Positions 14,586 to 22,024 of a DNA stretch of 36,954 bases are shown in pieces (position 1 is the stretch's first letter; each line of letters opens with the position of its first letter). The position numbers were made by a program, and so were the translations under genes. The DNA lies in assembly GCA_964358175.1 (NCBI GenBank), contig CAYHOI010000008.1, positions 1 to 36,954 on the forward strand, written 5' to 3'. The notes below the pieces were generated by a model. It was not told where the DNA came from. It saw only the letters and a list, made by a program, of their open reading frames with translations, and ran no database searches. The DNA comes from CAYHOI01 sp964358175 (GTDB lineage Bacteria > Margulisbacteria > Riflemargulisbacteria > GWF2-35-9).

Positions 14586-14962
14586 TTGGGGTAGATATTG
14601 TCGAGATAAATCGCATCATGACATTGGTAGAAGATTCTGCATTTATTGCCAAGGTTTTTAGCGATCATGAAGTAGACTATTGTCGGCGCACAAAATCTCT
14701 TCAGGTGTCAGCACAGAGGTTTTCAGTACGATTTGCTGCCAAGGAGGCAGTCTTCAAAGCCGTTGATGATCTGAAAACTTTGCGTTGGAGAGAGATTGAG
14801 ATCCATCATGAGGAGACGGGGAAGCCCATTGTCGTTTTCTCCGGAAAAACTGCTGACCTTGTGGCTCAAAAGGGACTTGAGGTAGAAGTATCGTTGTCTC
14901 ACAGCCGAGATTATGCAGTTGCCGTTGCAATCATTCGTCAGGGGGCGGGGAATCTTTCTTGA
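14582..14962 (+). CDS. acpS: holo-[acyl-carrier-protein] synthase
   Basis: Transfers 4'-phosphopantetheine from CoA to the acyl carrier protein, required for fatty acid and lipid A synthesis. 126 residues, the normal length. The family motif IGVDIVEINRI is at the N-terminus (Asp binds Mg2+), followed by the second hallmark RFAAKEAVFKAV. The C-terminal strand VSLSHSRDYAVAVAI is typical. It starts as ATGA on the tagA stop and closes the long operon; an 83-base gap and a new promoter follow. Confidence 0.95.
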   Translation: MIGVDIVEINRIMTLVEDSAFIAKVFSDHEVDYCRRTKSLQVSAQRFSVRFAAKEAVFKAVDDLKTLRWREIEIHHEETGKPIVVFSGKTADLVAQKGLEVEVSLSHSRDYAVAVAIIRQGAGNLS

Positions 14963-14968
14963 ATACTA

Positions 14969-14998
14969 TTTACAGAGGGTAACTCAAAATGATATGCT
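14969..14998 (+). promoter_or_regulatory. candidate promoter of the 69-residue orphan gene
   Basis: TTTACA at 14969-14974 and TATGCT at 14993-14998 are separated by 18 bases. They lie about 50 bases before the start codon, which has its own strong AAAAGGAG ribosome binding site. Confidence 0.45.
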
Positions 14999-15045
14999 AT
15001 TCTCTGAAATAGGACAGTGAAATTTAAAGAAAAGGAGATGCAAAA

Positions 15046-15255
15046 ATGAACGACTATGAATTAATGGCAACCGCGAAGGAATACATTGCAAGTGTAGAGC
15101 TTATCAACCGAAAAGGTGCGAAGGTTGATTTGTTTGGACTTGAGGATCGTTTGAATCGCGAATTGGGGATGGATCTTTTCGTTGTGGATATGGCAGATAA
15201 AGTAAACGCTCTTCTGAATCAACCCAGAATTTCGCAGATTCTCGTTGCAGGGTAG
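15046..15255 (+). CDS. small hypothetical protein, 69 residues
   Basis: Preceded by AAAAGGAGATGCAAAA and an ATG, so translation is likely strong. The protein is mostly helical and acidic (MNDYELMATAKEYIASVEL ... LVAG), with no signal peptide, no Cys and no DSL motif, so it is not an acyl carrier protein. The gene stands alone: a candidate promoter lies upstream and an intrinsic terminator downstream, as in a monocistronic unit. I do not recognise a family. Its isolation and good translation signals favour a real gene. Confidence 0.7.
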   Translation: MNDYELMATAKEYIASVELINRKGAKVDLFGLEDRLNRELGMDLFVVDMADKVNALLNQPRISQILVAG

Positions 15256-15293
15256 TATTTTCCTGTAGGTTAGTTTTTGTGTATTGAAATCAT

Positions 15294-15326
15294 AAAGCCC
15301 CTAGAGAGAATTTGGGGGCTTTTTTC
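15294..15326 (+). terminator. intrinsic terminator after the 69-residue gene
   Basis: AAAGCCCC at 15294-15301 pairs with GGGGCTTT at 15315-15322 around a 13-base spacer, and the downstream strand runs into six T followed by C. This is a classical GC-rich stem with a U-tract, about 40 bases after the stop codon. Confidence 0.85.
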
Positions 15327-15344
15327 TTAATTTACAGCACCCCC

Positions 15345-15378
15345 TTCACTATGTTAAAGTCTACTAATAAGATAGACT
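15345..15378 (+). promoter_or_regulatory. candidate promoter and operator dyad of the cysK operon
   Basis: TTCACT at 15345-15350 and TAAGAT at 15368-15373 form a possible -35/-10 pair with a 17-base spacer. The dyad AGTCTA (15358-15363) - 9 bases - TAGACT (15373-15378) lies over the -10 and start region. This is where a repressor of the Rrf2 type, encoded at the end of the operon, would bind. Both assignments are inferred. Confidence 0.35.
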
Positions 15379-15389
15379 CAGTATATGCT

Positions 15390-15415
15390 AAAACCGAAAG
15401 GGTTTCCGGTTTTTT
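15390..15415 (+). terminator. terminator-like hairpin in the cysK leader
   Basis: AAAACCG at 15390-15396 pairs with CGGTTTT at 15407-15413; inner AAA/TTT can extend the stem, and the 3' strand ends in six T. It lies between the putative promoter and cysK, so it may be a leader attenuator rather than an end-of-gene terminator. Confidence 0.4.
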
Positions 15416-15418
15416 GTT

Positions 15419-15519
15419 ACTCTTAGCGAAAATGGTTTTTCGGCTAGGAATGAGGAGCGACGTTTACTGTGCGTAAATGAGCGACGAATGACAACGGCGA
15501 AAACCATTTCCGCAAGAGT
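15419..15519 (+). repeat. 101-base imperfect palindrome in the cysK leader
   Basis: ACTCTT at 15419-15424 pairs with AAGAGT at 15514-15519. GCG-A-AAATGGTTTT at 15426-15439 pairs with AAAACCATTT-C-CGC at 15500-15513 with one mismatch. Short bulges separate the blocks, giving about 22 base pairs. At the tip, CGTTTAC (15461-15467) pairs with GTAAATG (15473-15479). Directly repeated AGCGACG boxes flank the tip (15456-15462 and 15480-15486). It ends eight bases before the cysK ribosome binding site. It may be a structured RNA leader or a mobile palindromic (MITE/REP-like) insertion; sequence alone cannot decide. Confidence 0.75.
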
Positions 15520-15538
15520 ATAAATTAAGGGAGATGCT

Positions 15539-16474
15539 ATGATGAATATCTACGAAAACATCACTCAAACCATCGGGAATACTCCTATGGTTCGGTTGAG
15601 GCGAATGTCGGCAGGCCTCGATGTTGATTTAATTGGAAAAGTGGAGTCATTTAATCCTCTATCGAGTGTAAAAGATCGTATCGGCACTGCTATGATTGAG
15701 TACGCGGAGAAAAATGGCCTTTTGCACACTGGGGGAACGATTATTGAACCAACAAGCGGTAATACAGGGATAGCATTGGCTTTTGCGTGTGCCTCGCGGG
15801 GATATCGTTTGATCTTGACCATGCCCGATACCATGACGACGGAGCGCCGACAGCTTCTAAAGCGATTGGGAGCGGAGACCGTTTTGACGGATGGATCGAA
15901 AGGGATGAAAGGTGCTATTGCGAAGGCAGAGGAGCTTCAAAAAGAGACGCCTGATAGCTATATGCCTCAGCAATTCAAAAATCCTGCCAATCCAGAGATC
16001 CATCGGAGAACCACTGCTGAAGAAATTTGGCGAGATACTGATGGAAAAATAGATATTTTTATTGCTGGAGTGGGTACAGGTGGTACTATTACAGGTGTCG
16101 GGGAGGTTTTGAAGGCTCGTAAGCCCTCAGTAAGAGTGATTGCGGTAGAACCCTCTGATTCACGAGTTTTGTCGGGAGGGCAGCCAGGTCCTCACAAGAT
16201 TCAGGGAATTGGTGCTGGATTTGTACCGGAAATACTTAACAGAGAAATCATTGATGAGATCATTACGGTAGGACATGTAGATGCAGATCGTTCAGTGAAG
16301 GCACTGGCACAAACTGAAGGTATTCTTGCTGGAATTTCCAGTGGAGCAGCTCTCTGGGCTGCACTTCAAGTTGCGAAACGAGAACAATCTAAAGGTAAAC
16401 AGATCGTCGTTATCCTGCCTGATACCGGCGAGAGATATATTTCAACATGGACTTTTATGGAGGAATCGACCTGA
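15539..16474 (+). CDS. cysK: cysteine synthase A (O-acetylserine sulfhydrylase)
   Basis: PLP enzyme making L-cysteine from O-acetylserine and sulfide. 311 residues. Seen: Lys45 in SSVKDRIG (Schiff base), TSGNTGIALAFA (PLP phosphate and substrate loop), GTGGTITGVGEVL and SGAALWAALQVA near the C-terminus. AAGGGAG at 15527-15533 serves the ATG pair at 15539/15542. The next gene is a ThiS-like sulfur carrier; in actinobacteria a related pair (CysM with CysO) makes cysteine from a protein thiocarboxylate. The short C-terminus (FMEEST) lacks extra domains. It is near certain as an OASS-family enzyme; the sulfur source is open. Confidence 0.94.
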   Translation: MMNIYENITQTIGNTPMVRLRRMSAGLDVDLIGKVESFNPLSSVKDRIGTAMIEYAEKNGLLHTGGTIIEPTSGNTGIALAFACASRGYRLILTMPDTMTTERRQLLKRLGAETVLTDGSKGMKGAIAKAEELQKETPDSYMPQQFKNPANPEIHRRTTAEEIWRDTDGKIDIFIAGVGTGGTITGVGEVLKARKPSVRVIAVEPSDSRVLSGGQPGPHKIQGIGAGFVPEILNREIIDEIITVGHVDADRSVKALAQTEGILAGISSGAALWAALQVAKREQSKGKQIVVILPDTGERYISTWTFMEEST

Positions 16475-16704
16475 TTGTCGTGAATGGACTTCCACTGGAC
16501 CCAGGTGGAGCGAAAACGTTGTCACAGCTTGTTGTTGATCTCAAAGTATCCCCTTCTGCGGTTGTTATTGAAAGGAATGGTATTATTTCTTCGAAAGATG
16601 AGTGGGACGACACCCCTGTTAAAGAAGGCGATCAGATTGAGATCATTCGATATGTTGGGGGCGGTTCAAGGTTAAATAGGAGTGGCTGTGCGGATTACCT
16701 ATAA
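16447..16704 (+). CDS. ThiS/MoaD-like sulfur carrier with C-terminal tail
   Basis: Ubiquitin-like sulfur carrier. From IVVNGLPLDPG through TLSQLVVDLKV, VVIERNGIISS and DQIEIIRYVGGG it matches ThiS well. Normal ThiS/MoaD/CysO ends in Gly-Gly; here the VGGG is followed by twelve residues (SRLNRSGCADYL), so a peptidase would be needed to expose the Gly-Gly. The start is uncertain. The ATG at 16447 overlaps cysK by 28 bases. GGAGG at 16459-16463 is ideally spaced for a CTG at 16471 that would give the typical MIVVNG N-terminus; an ATT at 16474 and a GTG at 16480 also exist. Context: cysteine synthase before, Rrf2 regulator after. Confidence 0.8.
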   Translation: MDFYGGIDLIVVNGLPLDPGGAKTLSQLVVDLKVSPSAVVIERNGIISSKDEWDDTPVKEGDQIEIIRYVGGGSRLNRSGCADYL

Positions 16705-17122
16705 GGGTGATTATGCTCTGAAGACTATGCTAGAACTCTCGAGAGTTCCGAGGGGACAGGTGATTACAATATCTGATTTGGCCGAAAAATTGGATATCCC
16801 TCAGAAATTTTTAGAACAAGTCTTGATGGACCTTCGGCGAGGAGGATTCGTGCAGAGTCGGCGCGGGAAGCATGGAGGGTATATATTGGCGAAGTCTGCC
16901 GATGAGATCACCGTTCTTGATATCGTGCGACTGATTGATCATCCCGTAGAGCCGATAGCCTGTGTAGATTGTGAGTACAAGGGGTGTCGAGATATGTCTT
17001 CTTGTGCCTTTCGGCCACTCTTTGTTTCGGCTCATGAAGCCGTAAACCGTATCCTTAGTGAAGCTACCCTTGGCTCCTTATTACGAAAAGGACAGGAACA
17101 ACAAATCGGTTTTGATATTTAA
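16688..17122 (+). CDS. Rrf2-family transcriptional regulator with Cys cluster
   Basis: 144 residues from the GTG at 16688. TAGGAG at 16677-16682 is well placed for this start, which gives MRITYKGDYALKTMLEL, the standard Rrf2 N-terminus; the GTG at 16682 adds two residues. A winged helix-turn-helix covers about 1-80 (ISDLAEKLDIPQKFLEQVLMDLRRGGFVQS, then RRGKHGGYILA). A Cys motif, C-x2-C-x4-C-x5-C in ACVDCEYKGCRDMSSC, suggests an Fe-S cluster or thiol sensor of the IscR/NsrR kind. It lies at the end of the cysK operon and would probably control it (compare CymR). Confidence 0.88.
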   Translation: MRITYKGDYALKTMLELSRVPRGQVITISDLAEKLDIPQKFLEQVLMDLRRGGFVQSRRGKHGGYILAKSADEITVLDIVRLIDHPVEPIACVDCEYKGCRDMSSCAFRPLFVSAHEAVNRILSEATLGSLLRKGQEQQIGFDI

Positions 17123-17154
17123 GGACTGAAGGATTCCCTCTCTCTTGAATCAAA

Positions 17155-17184
17155 TTGTTATTACAGATAGAATGACGATACAAT
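17155..17184 (+). promoter_or_regulatory. candidate promoter of the glycan cluster
   Basis: TTGTTA at 17155-17160 and TACAAT at 17179-17184 with an 18-base spacer, in the 175-base gap before the ABC transporter gene. It could drive the whole plus-strand block to about 27.2 kb. Confidence 0.45.
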
Positions 17185-17236
17185 GTCAACGATATTGATA
17201 GCATCTCGAACATTACCGAAAATTCTCAAAAGCTGT

Positions 17237-17265
17237 TATGCCTAGATTAACAATGATTCGGCATA
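17237..17265 (+). repeat. short hairpin in the leader of the glycan cluster
   Basis: TATGCC at 17237-17242 and GGCATA at 17260-17265 form a 6-base inverted repeat with a 17-base loop, between the candidate promoter and the GTG start at 17298. Role unknown. Confidence 0.4.
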
Positions 17266-17297
17266 TCCTTGTGCGAAGAGTGATGGGCTAAGCTTAA

Positions 17298-18974
17298 GTG
17301 AGCTTTATCAAAATCCTTCCCAAAAAAGACAAAATTTATCTTGTTTTCCTTCTGATTGTCTCGGTGACTGTTGCCTTTATCGAAATTGCGAGCATATCAA
17401 TGGTGCTACCCTTTTTTGCTTTACTGAGTAATAGTCATCTCCTTGAATCAAATTCAATACTAAGAACAATTTATCATTTTTTCCATTTCGGTACACCGAG
17501 AAGATTTCTCTTCTTTATGGGCATAGGCCTTATCGGCCTTATATTCATTCGTGCGCTGGTAAACTTGAGCTATTTCTATATGTTGATCAAGTTCACAAAG
17601 ACTCGATTTCGAACGCTTGCAAACAGGATCTTTCAACGTTATTTGAAATTAACATATGTGGATTTCTCACGTGAGTCCAGCTCAAACTTAACCCAGAATA
17701 TGTTGGTGGAAGCCAATAACTACACCTCTTTCTTATATGGGGTATTACTTATGGTCTCTGAGTTCATTATTATCCTGACGATTTATATCGTTTTGCTGGT
17801 TGTGAATTGGCAAATTGCAATGATGGTAACATTTGTCACTGGATTCTTGGCACTGTTAATGACGAACCTTTCGTCTAAAGTAGTCAAGAACGCTGGCGAG
17901 CGACGAGAAGAAAGCCAGAAGCGATTACTTCAAACGATTCAGGAAACCTTTGGGAATTATCGATTTATTAAAATGCTTCGACAAAATTCCTTTATTACAG
18001 ATCGTTTTTATGAGGCGAGTACGAGTTTTATCTATTCTGAGGCTATTTTTTCGATGCTGTCTTATTTGCCTAAAATAATCCTAGAGACTGTTGGTGTGTC
18101 TGTTTTGCTTGCTACGACGGTGTATGGGTTATTTATTTTCTCGGATCCCAGAGATACGATTCCGATCCTCACCTTATATGTCATTGCCTTTTTTCGCCTG
18201 ATGCCGTCCATTAATCGGATTATGACAAGCTGGACTCAAGTGGTTTACAATAACGTAAGTTACAAGCGGGTAGAGGCAGAGTTAAATCGTCCAGTTGAGG
18301 ACTTAAAAAATGTTCAGGTCGACTTTAATAAATCAATCGTATTCTCTAACCTTTCTTTCAAATATCATCTGAATAAACCGATCATTGATAAGTTGTCTTT
18401 TGCGATTGAAAAGGGCACGAAGGTTGCTTTTTTTGGCCCGAACGGTAGTGGAAAAAGTACGGCCATGGATTTGATTTCAGGCCTATTGGCTCCAGATTCA
18501 GGGGCTTTGCTGGTAGATGGATGCCCCATTAATTCTTCGAATGTGGCATCTTGGCGTCAACAGATAGGCTATATTCCTCAGCAGCTGTATCTATTTGAAG
18601 GTTCTGTTCAGGATAATATTGTTTGTGGAAGACCATTTGATGCCTCCCGTTTCGAGAAAGCATTAACCCTTTCTGGAGCGATACAATTTGTTTCATCTGG
18701 TCAGGCCAACGAATTGCGGGTAGGAGAGAATGGCATTGCCTTGAGCGGAGGACAAAAACAACGTATTGCTATTGCACGTGCGCTATATGATGATCCGGAG
18801 GTTCTTTTGATAGATGAGGCTACTTCGGCGCTTGATATTGATTCGGAGAAGGAGATCCTTATTCATTTTTTTGAAACGATGAAAGCCAAGACTATTGTGA
18901 TGGTCACTCACAAAGAGGACCATCTCAGTTATTGTAACAAAATCATTCGTTTTGAACAGGAGCCAACGGTATGA
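17298..18974 (+). CDS. ABC transporter, fused permease-ATPase (PglK/MsbA-type flippase)
   Basis: 558 residues: about six membrane helices in 1-310, then an ATPase domain from about 335. Walker A is FFGPNGSGKSTAMDL, the Q-loop QQIGYIPQQLYLFEG, the signature ALSGGQKQRIAIARAL and Walker B VLLIDEATSALD. MVTHKEDHLSYC supplies the H-loop. Homologues flip lipid-linked oligosaccharide (PglK) or lipid A (MsbA). At the head of a glycosyltransferase cluster, flipping of undecaprenyl-linked glycan is the best guess. The start is a GTG with no strong ribosome binding site. It overlaps the next gene as ATGA. Confidence 0.88.
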   Translation: MSFIKILPKKDKIYLVFLLIVSVTVAFIEIASISMVLPFFALLSNSHLLESNSILRTIYHFFHFGTPRRFLFFMGIGLIGLIFIRALVNLSYFYMLIKFTKTRFRTLANRIFQRYLKLTYVDFSRESSSNLTQNMLVEANNYTSFLYGVLLMVSEFIIILTIYIVLLVVNWQIAMMVTFVTGFLALLMTNLSSKVVKNAGERREESQKRLLQTIQETFGNYRFIKMLRQNSFITDRFYEASTSFIYSEAIFSMLSYLPKIILETVGVSVLLATTVYGLFIFSDPRDTIPILTLYVIAFFRLMPSINRIMTSWTQVVYNNVSYKRVEAELNRPVEDLKNVQVDFNKSIVFSNLSFKYHLNKPIIDKLSFAIEKGTKVAFFGPNGSGKSTAMDLISGLLAPDSGALLVDGCPINSSNVASWRQQIGYIPQQLYLFEGSVQDNIVCGRPFDASRFEKALTLSGAIQFVSSGQANELRVGENGIALSGGQKQRIAIARALYDDPEVLLIDEATSALDIDSEKEILIHFFETMKAKTIVMVTHKEDHLSYCNKIIRFEQEPTV

Positions 18975-20398
18975 TTCTTGCATTGGTCGGCGTATTTTTA
19001 TTTGTTTTCGGAAGCATGTTTCTTTTCTTTCAGTTTCCTGTTCAAGGTGACGATCTAGGTGTTGTGATGTCCATGATCCTGGATCACTTAACGCTTTTTA
19101 ACCATTCGGAGTTCCAACGTTCTTTTGTAGAAGGTACAGGTTGTTTTTTGATGCAAACCATATTGGCCCATACCTTTACTCAATTATCCTCTAATATGGT
19201 GCAATTTATGATGATGGTTTTTCATTTATTGAATGCGATATTTTTGTATATGTTTATTCGGAATGTTTCAGCTATTGTTAAAGTACCGTTGTTATCTGAA
19301 AAAAAAGTAGCATTCGTAGCCGCTCTTCTTTTCCTTCTGAATGTAATAACGGTTGAAAATTATACCAATGTCAGTATGGCTATCAGAATGGTTGGATTGC
19401 TGTTTGTTTGGGTTCATTACCTCCTCCTCCTTCCTCTTTTTGATCCGAATCGACCACGAAATAACATCAAAAGTGGCGTCCTTGTTGGGGCCCTTATTTT
19501 GACAGGTTTTCTTGCTTTTTCATTTTACGAAATTTACATTTTCTTTTTGGTAATTGATATTGCTCTTTTGCTCTTAAAGCCCACGAGGCGAATAATGATC
19601 CTCGAAATGATGGTGTTCGTGGTTTGTTTTCTCCTTCTAAAAGTACTCAGTATTATGAACATTGTTCTGTTCACTACTTCATCGGGTGGATTGCGCTGGG
19701 ATGTGTTGGCCTTTTTCAAAACGGGGTTATTTTATTTTTCAACGATCTTGATTCCGAATGTCCACGGCAAAATATTGATAGGGTCATTTTTACATTTCCC
19801 AATCATGATCATATCTTTTTGGGGCTTGATAGTATTGTTAATAAACAAAAAAACAGATCCCCCTTTACGTATTGCAATTGGAGTTCTGGCTTTGATTATT
19901 GTTTTATTTATGGGACTTATTTTCCATAATTATTATGCACCAAGGCTTCTTTATCCGATTGCACCCGTTTTAGTCTTACTCATTAGCCTTGGATTGTTTG
20001 CATTTCGGGATAGGCTAGCGTATTCACTTATTGGATTGCTGCTTCTTGCCAATGTCGCTTCGCTCTTGCATTTTGCCTATTTGCAAGACCGAGCCTATAA
20101 ATGTTTGTATAAATTGAAAAATGTGGTGATTGCAGAGTATCGAAGTAATACAAAGATATTGGTGGACTATTATCCGGCTGGAATCAGAGTTTTTTTCCCC
20201 TCACTATCTGTAGGCGAATGGGAACGATTTTCCCGAGCTGTTGTTAAAACGAGTGGTGGAGATGAGCATTTGATGAAGTTGAGAGTGGAGTATGTAAAAA
20301 AATCAAGAGTTGATACCTCTGGCAGGGCTTTTGATCTTTTCCGAGATCGCCTTCAACATGGCAAGGAGACTACATTTAGTATTCAAAAAAATGACTGA
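18971..20398 (+). CDS. polytopic membrane protein, possible GT-C glycosyltransferase
   Basis: 475 residues with about ten hydrophobic helices. The loop after the first helix contains FPVQGDDLGVV; an acidic pair at this place is typical of GT-C enzymes that use lipid-phosphate sugars. The C-terminal ~75 residues are soluble (YYPAGIRVFFPSLSVGEWERFS). It starts as ATGA on the flippase stop and is followed by a dolichol-phosphate-glucose-synthase-like gene that could make its donor. No firm family was recognised; Wzy-like or oligosaccharyl roles are not excluded. Confidence 0.55.
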   Translation: MILALVGVFLFVFGSMFLFFQFPVQGDDLGVVMSMILDHLTLFNHSEFQRSFVEGTGCFLMQTILAHTFTQLSSNMVQFMMMVFHLLNAIFLYMFIRNVSAIVKVPLLSEKKVAFVAALLFLLNVITVENYTNVSMAIRMVGLLFVWVHYLLLLPLFDPNRPRNNIKSGVLVGALILTGFLAFSFYEIYIFFLVIDIALLLLKPTRRIMILEMMVFVVCFLLLKVLSIMNIVLFTTSSGGLRWDVLAFFKTGLFYFSTILIPNVHGKILIGSFLHFPIMIISFWGLIVLLINKKTDPPLRIAIGVLALIIVLFMGLIFHNYYAPRLLYPIAPVLVLLISLGLFAFRDRLAYSLIGLLLLANVASLLHFAYLQDRAYKCLYKLKNVVIAEYRSNTKILVDYYPAGIRVFFPSLSVGEWERFSRAVVKTSGGDEHLMKLRVEYVKKSRVDTSGRAFDLFRDRLQHGKETTFSIQKND

Positions 20399-21119
20399 TA
20401 AATTAAGCAGTTTGTCCATTATTATTCCTGCCTTCAACGAGGAAAAATGCATTCGTGAGACGATTCAGGATATTCTCAGCACCATTGATGGCTTTACAAG
20501 TGATTATGAAATTATCGTTTCCGATGATGGTTCCTCTGACAGAACGGTCCATTATGTTGAGTCACTATCACATTCATGTGTGAGATGTCTTATACATGGA
20601 AATACGGGCAAAGGAGGAGCCGTTGCAAGAGGCGTTGAGCAGGCCAGCAAGGAATATTTGCTCTTTATGGACGCTGATAACTCTTCAACGATTCATGAAC
20701 TTCCAAAATTGATGGCTTTCATTCAGCACTCTCCGATTGTGATAGGATCGAGACAAATTCAAGGTAATCACAATCGCGATGAACATCGGTTTAGAAAATT
20801 AATTGGAATTATTTATAACAGACTGATCAGAGTTGTCCTAAATCTGCCTATCAGAGATACTCAGTGCGGATTTAAGCTGTTTGAAACATCTGTTGCAAAA
20901 GAATTGTTTCGTCAATTAAAGGAAACAGGATTTGTTTTTGATACTGAACTGCTCTACCTCGCCAAAAAAAAAGGGATAGCCGTGAACGAGGCAGGTATCT
21001 CGTGGATTAAAAAAGATCGATCCAGCGTCCATGTTATTCGGGATAGTATTCGCATGTTTGTGGGTTTGTTTCGGATTAGAAGCGCTCGATATGACGTTAA
21101 AACGGTACATGGGAAATGA
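20391..21119 (+). CDS. GT2 glycosyltransferase, polyprenyl-phosphate sugar synthase type
   Basis: 242 residues from the ATG at 20391, which overlaps the previous stop by eight bases; the longer frame from 20310 would overlap by 89 bases. Seen: SIIIPAFNEEKCIRETI, EIIVSDDGSSDRTV, HGNTGKGGAVARGVE, FMDADNSSTI (DXD) and RDTQCGFKLFE with FVFDTELLYLAKKKGI. This set, especially GKGGAVRxG and DTQCGFK, is that of ALG5/DPG-synthase-like enzymes that charge polyprenyl phosphate with glucose or a similar sugar. The A9 run at about 20964-20972 in the AKKKG codons is worth noting as a slippage-prone tract. Confidence 0.87.
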   Translation: MTDKLSSLSIIIPAFNEEKCIRETIQDILSTIDGFTSDYEIIVSDDGSSDRTVHYVESLSHSCVRCLIHGNTGKGGAVARGVEQASKEYLLFMDADNSSTIHELPKLMAFIQHSPIVIGSRQIQGNHNRDEHRFRKLIGIIYNRLIRVVLNLPIRDTQCGFKLFETSVAKELFRQLKETGFVFDTELLYLAKKKGIAVNEAGISWIKKDRSSVHVIRDSIRMFVGLFRIRSARYDVKTVHGK

Positions 21120-22024
21120 ATTCTGAAAATAAAATTCTGTTAACTGGTGCGACCGGCTTTTTGGGAAGTAAGTTGCTGAAATCGCTCCTTGAATTGGGTT
21201 ATCAGGTGATCGTTTTAAAGCGAACTTTTTCCAAGCTTGATCGAATAGCAATGTTTCTAGATAGAGTGGTATATTATCACAGCGATACGGATGATATGGA
21301 TGCTATATTTTCTGCCCGGGATATCCATTGTGTGATTCATTGTGCTACCCATTATGGGAGAAATGATTCGGATCCACGGTCGGTCATTGAGGCCAATCTC
21401 ACACTTCCCCTAGAGCTACTGATCCTTTCCAGGAAATATAATGTTCCATATTTTATCAATACCGATACTATTTTGGATAAAGGGGTTAATTATTATTCGT
21501 TATCGAAAAGACATTTTTATGATTGGTTAACCTTAAATTCTGGCTCCATGAAAATAGCAAATTTGAAATTGGAACATTTTTATGGACCTGGAGATGATCC
21601 GACGAAGTTTGTGACCCACATGATTAAAGAGTTGTTAATGAATATGCCGGAAATACGATTGACTAAAGGAGCCCAGACCCGAGATTTTATTCATGTGGAT
21701 GATGTGGTTTCCGCTTTTCTAGCAGTACTTGGACATCTTCACGAAATGGCACCTGGCGTTAATGATTTTCATGTGGGAACCGGTACTCCAACAACAATTC
21801 GCAACTTCTGTGAGACGCTGAAGTTGTTAGTCGCGGATACGAAAACTACCCTTCTGTTCGGGGCTCTGGAGTACCGAAAGAATGAAGTGATGTTTGCTGA
21901 TCTGGATGTGTCGCCATTAATGAAACTGGGCTGGCGCCCCAACATAGCCTTACACGATGGACTTCGCCAAACCATCGAAGAGGAAAGAAGACTGATGAGG
22001 GGAGGAAATAGATGGCCGTATTAA
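21116..22024 (+). CDS. CDP-3,6-dideoxyhexose synthase (CDP-paratose/abequose synthase family)
   Basis: 302-residue extended short-chain dehydrogenase. Seen: NAD(P) motif TGATGFLGSKLL (residues 10-21), catalytic YSLSK at 127-131, then KLEHFYGPGDDPTKFV, QTRDFIHVDDVVSAFL, FHVGTGTPTTIRNF and EYRKNEVMFADLD. These landmarks are closely those of Salmonella RfbJ (CDP-abequose synthase) and RfbS (CDP-paratose synthase), which reduce the 4-keto group of CDP-3,6-dideoxy-4-keto-glucose. Because the next gene is a CDP-paratose 2-epimerase, paratose synthase (RfbS/Prt) is the more likely activity. ATGA start on the previous stop; overlaps rfbE by 13 bases. Confidence 0.82.
   Translation: MNSENKILLTGATGFLGSKLLKSLLELGYQVIVLKRTFSKLDRIAMFLDRVVYYHSDTDDMDAIFSARDIHCVIHCATHYGRNDSDPRSVIEANLTLPLELLILSRKYNVPYFINTDTILDKGVNYYSLSKRHFYDWLTLNSGSMKIANLKLEHFYGPGDDPTKFVTHMIKELLMNMPEIRLTKGAQTRDFIHVDDVVSAFLAVLGHLHEMAPGVNDFHVGTGTPTTIRNFCETLKLLVADTKTTLLFGALEYRKNEVMFADLDVSPLMKLGWRPNIALHDGLRQTIEEERRLMRGGNRWPY

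Noticed and set aside
15046..15255. acyl carrier protein next to acpS
   Set aside because: No D-S-L phosphopantetheine site and the wrong overall pattern; size alone suggested it.
20964..20972. A9 run in the GT2 gene as programmed frameshift
   Set aside because: The reading frame is intact, no second frame product is suggested, and A-runs are frequent in Lys codons here; noted only as slippage-prone.
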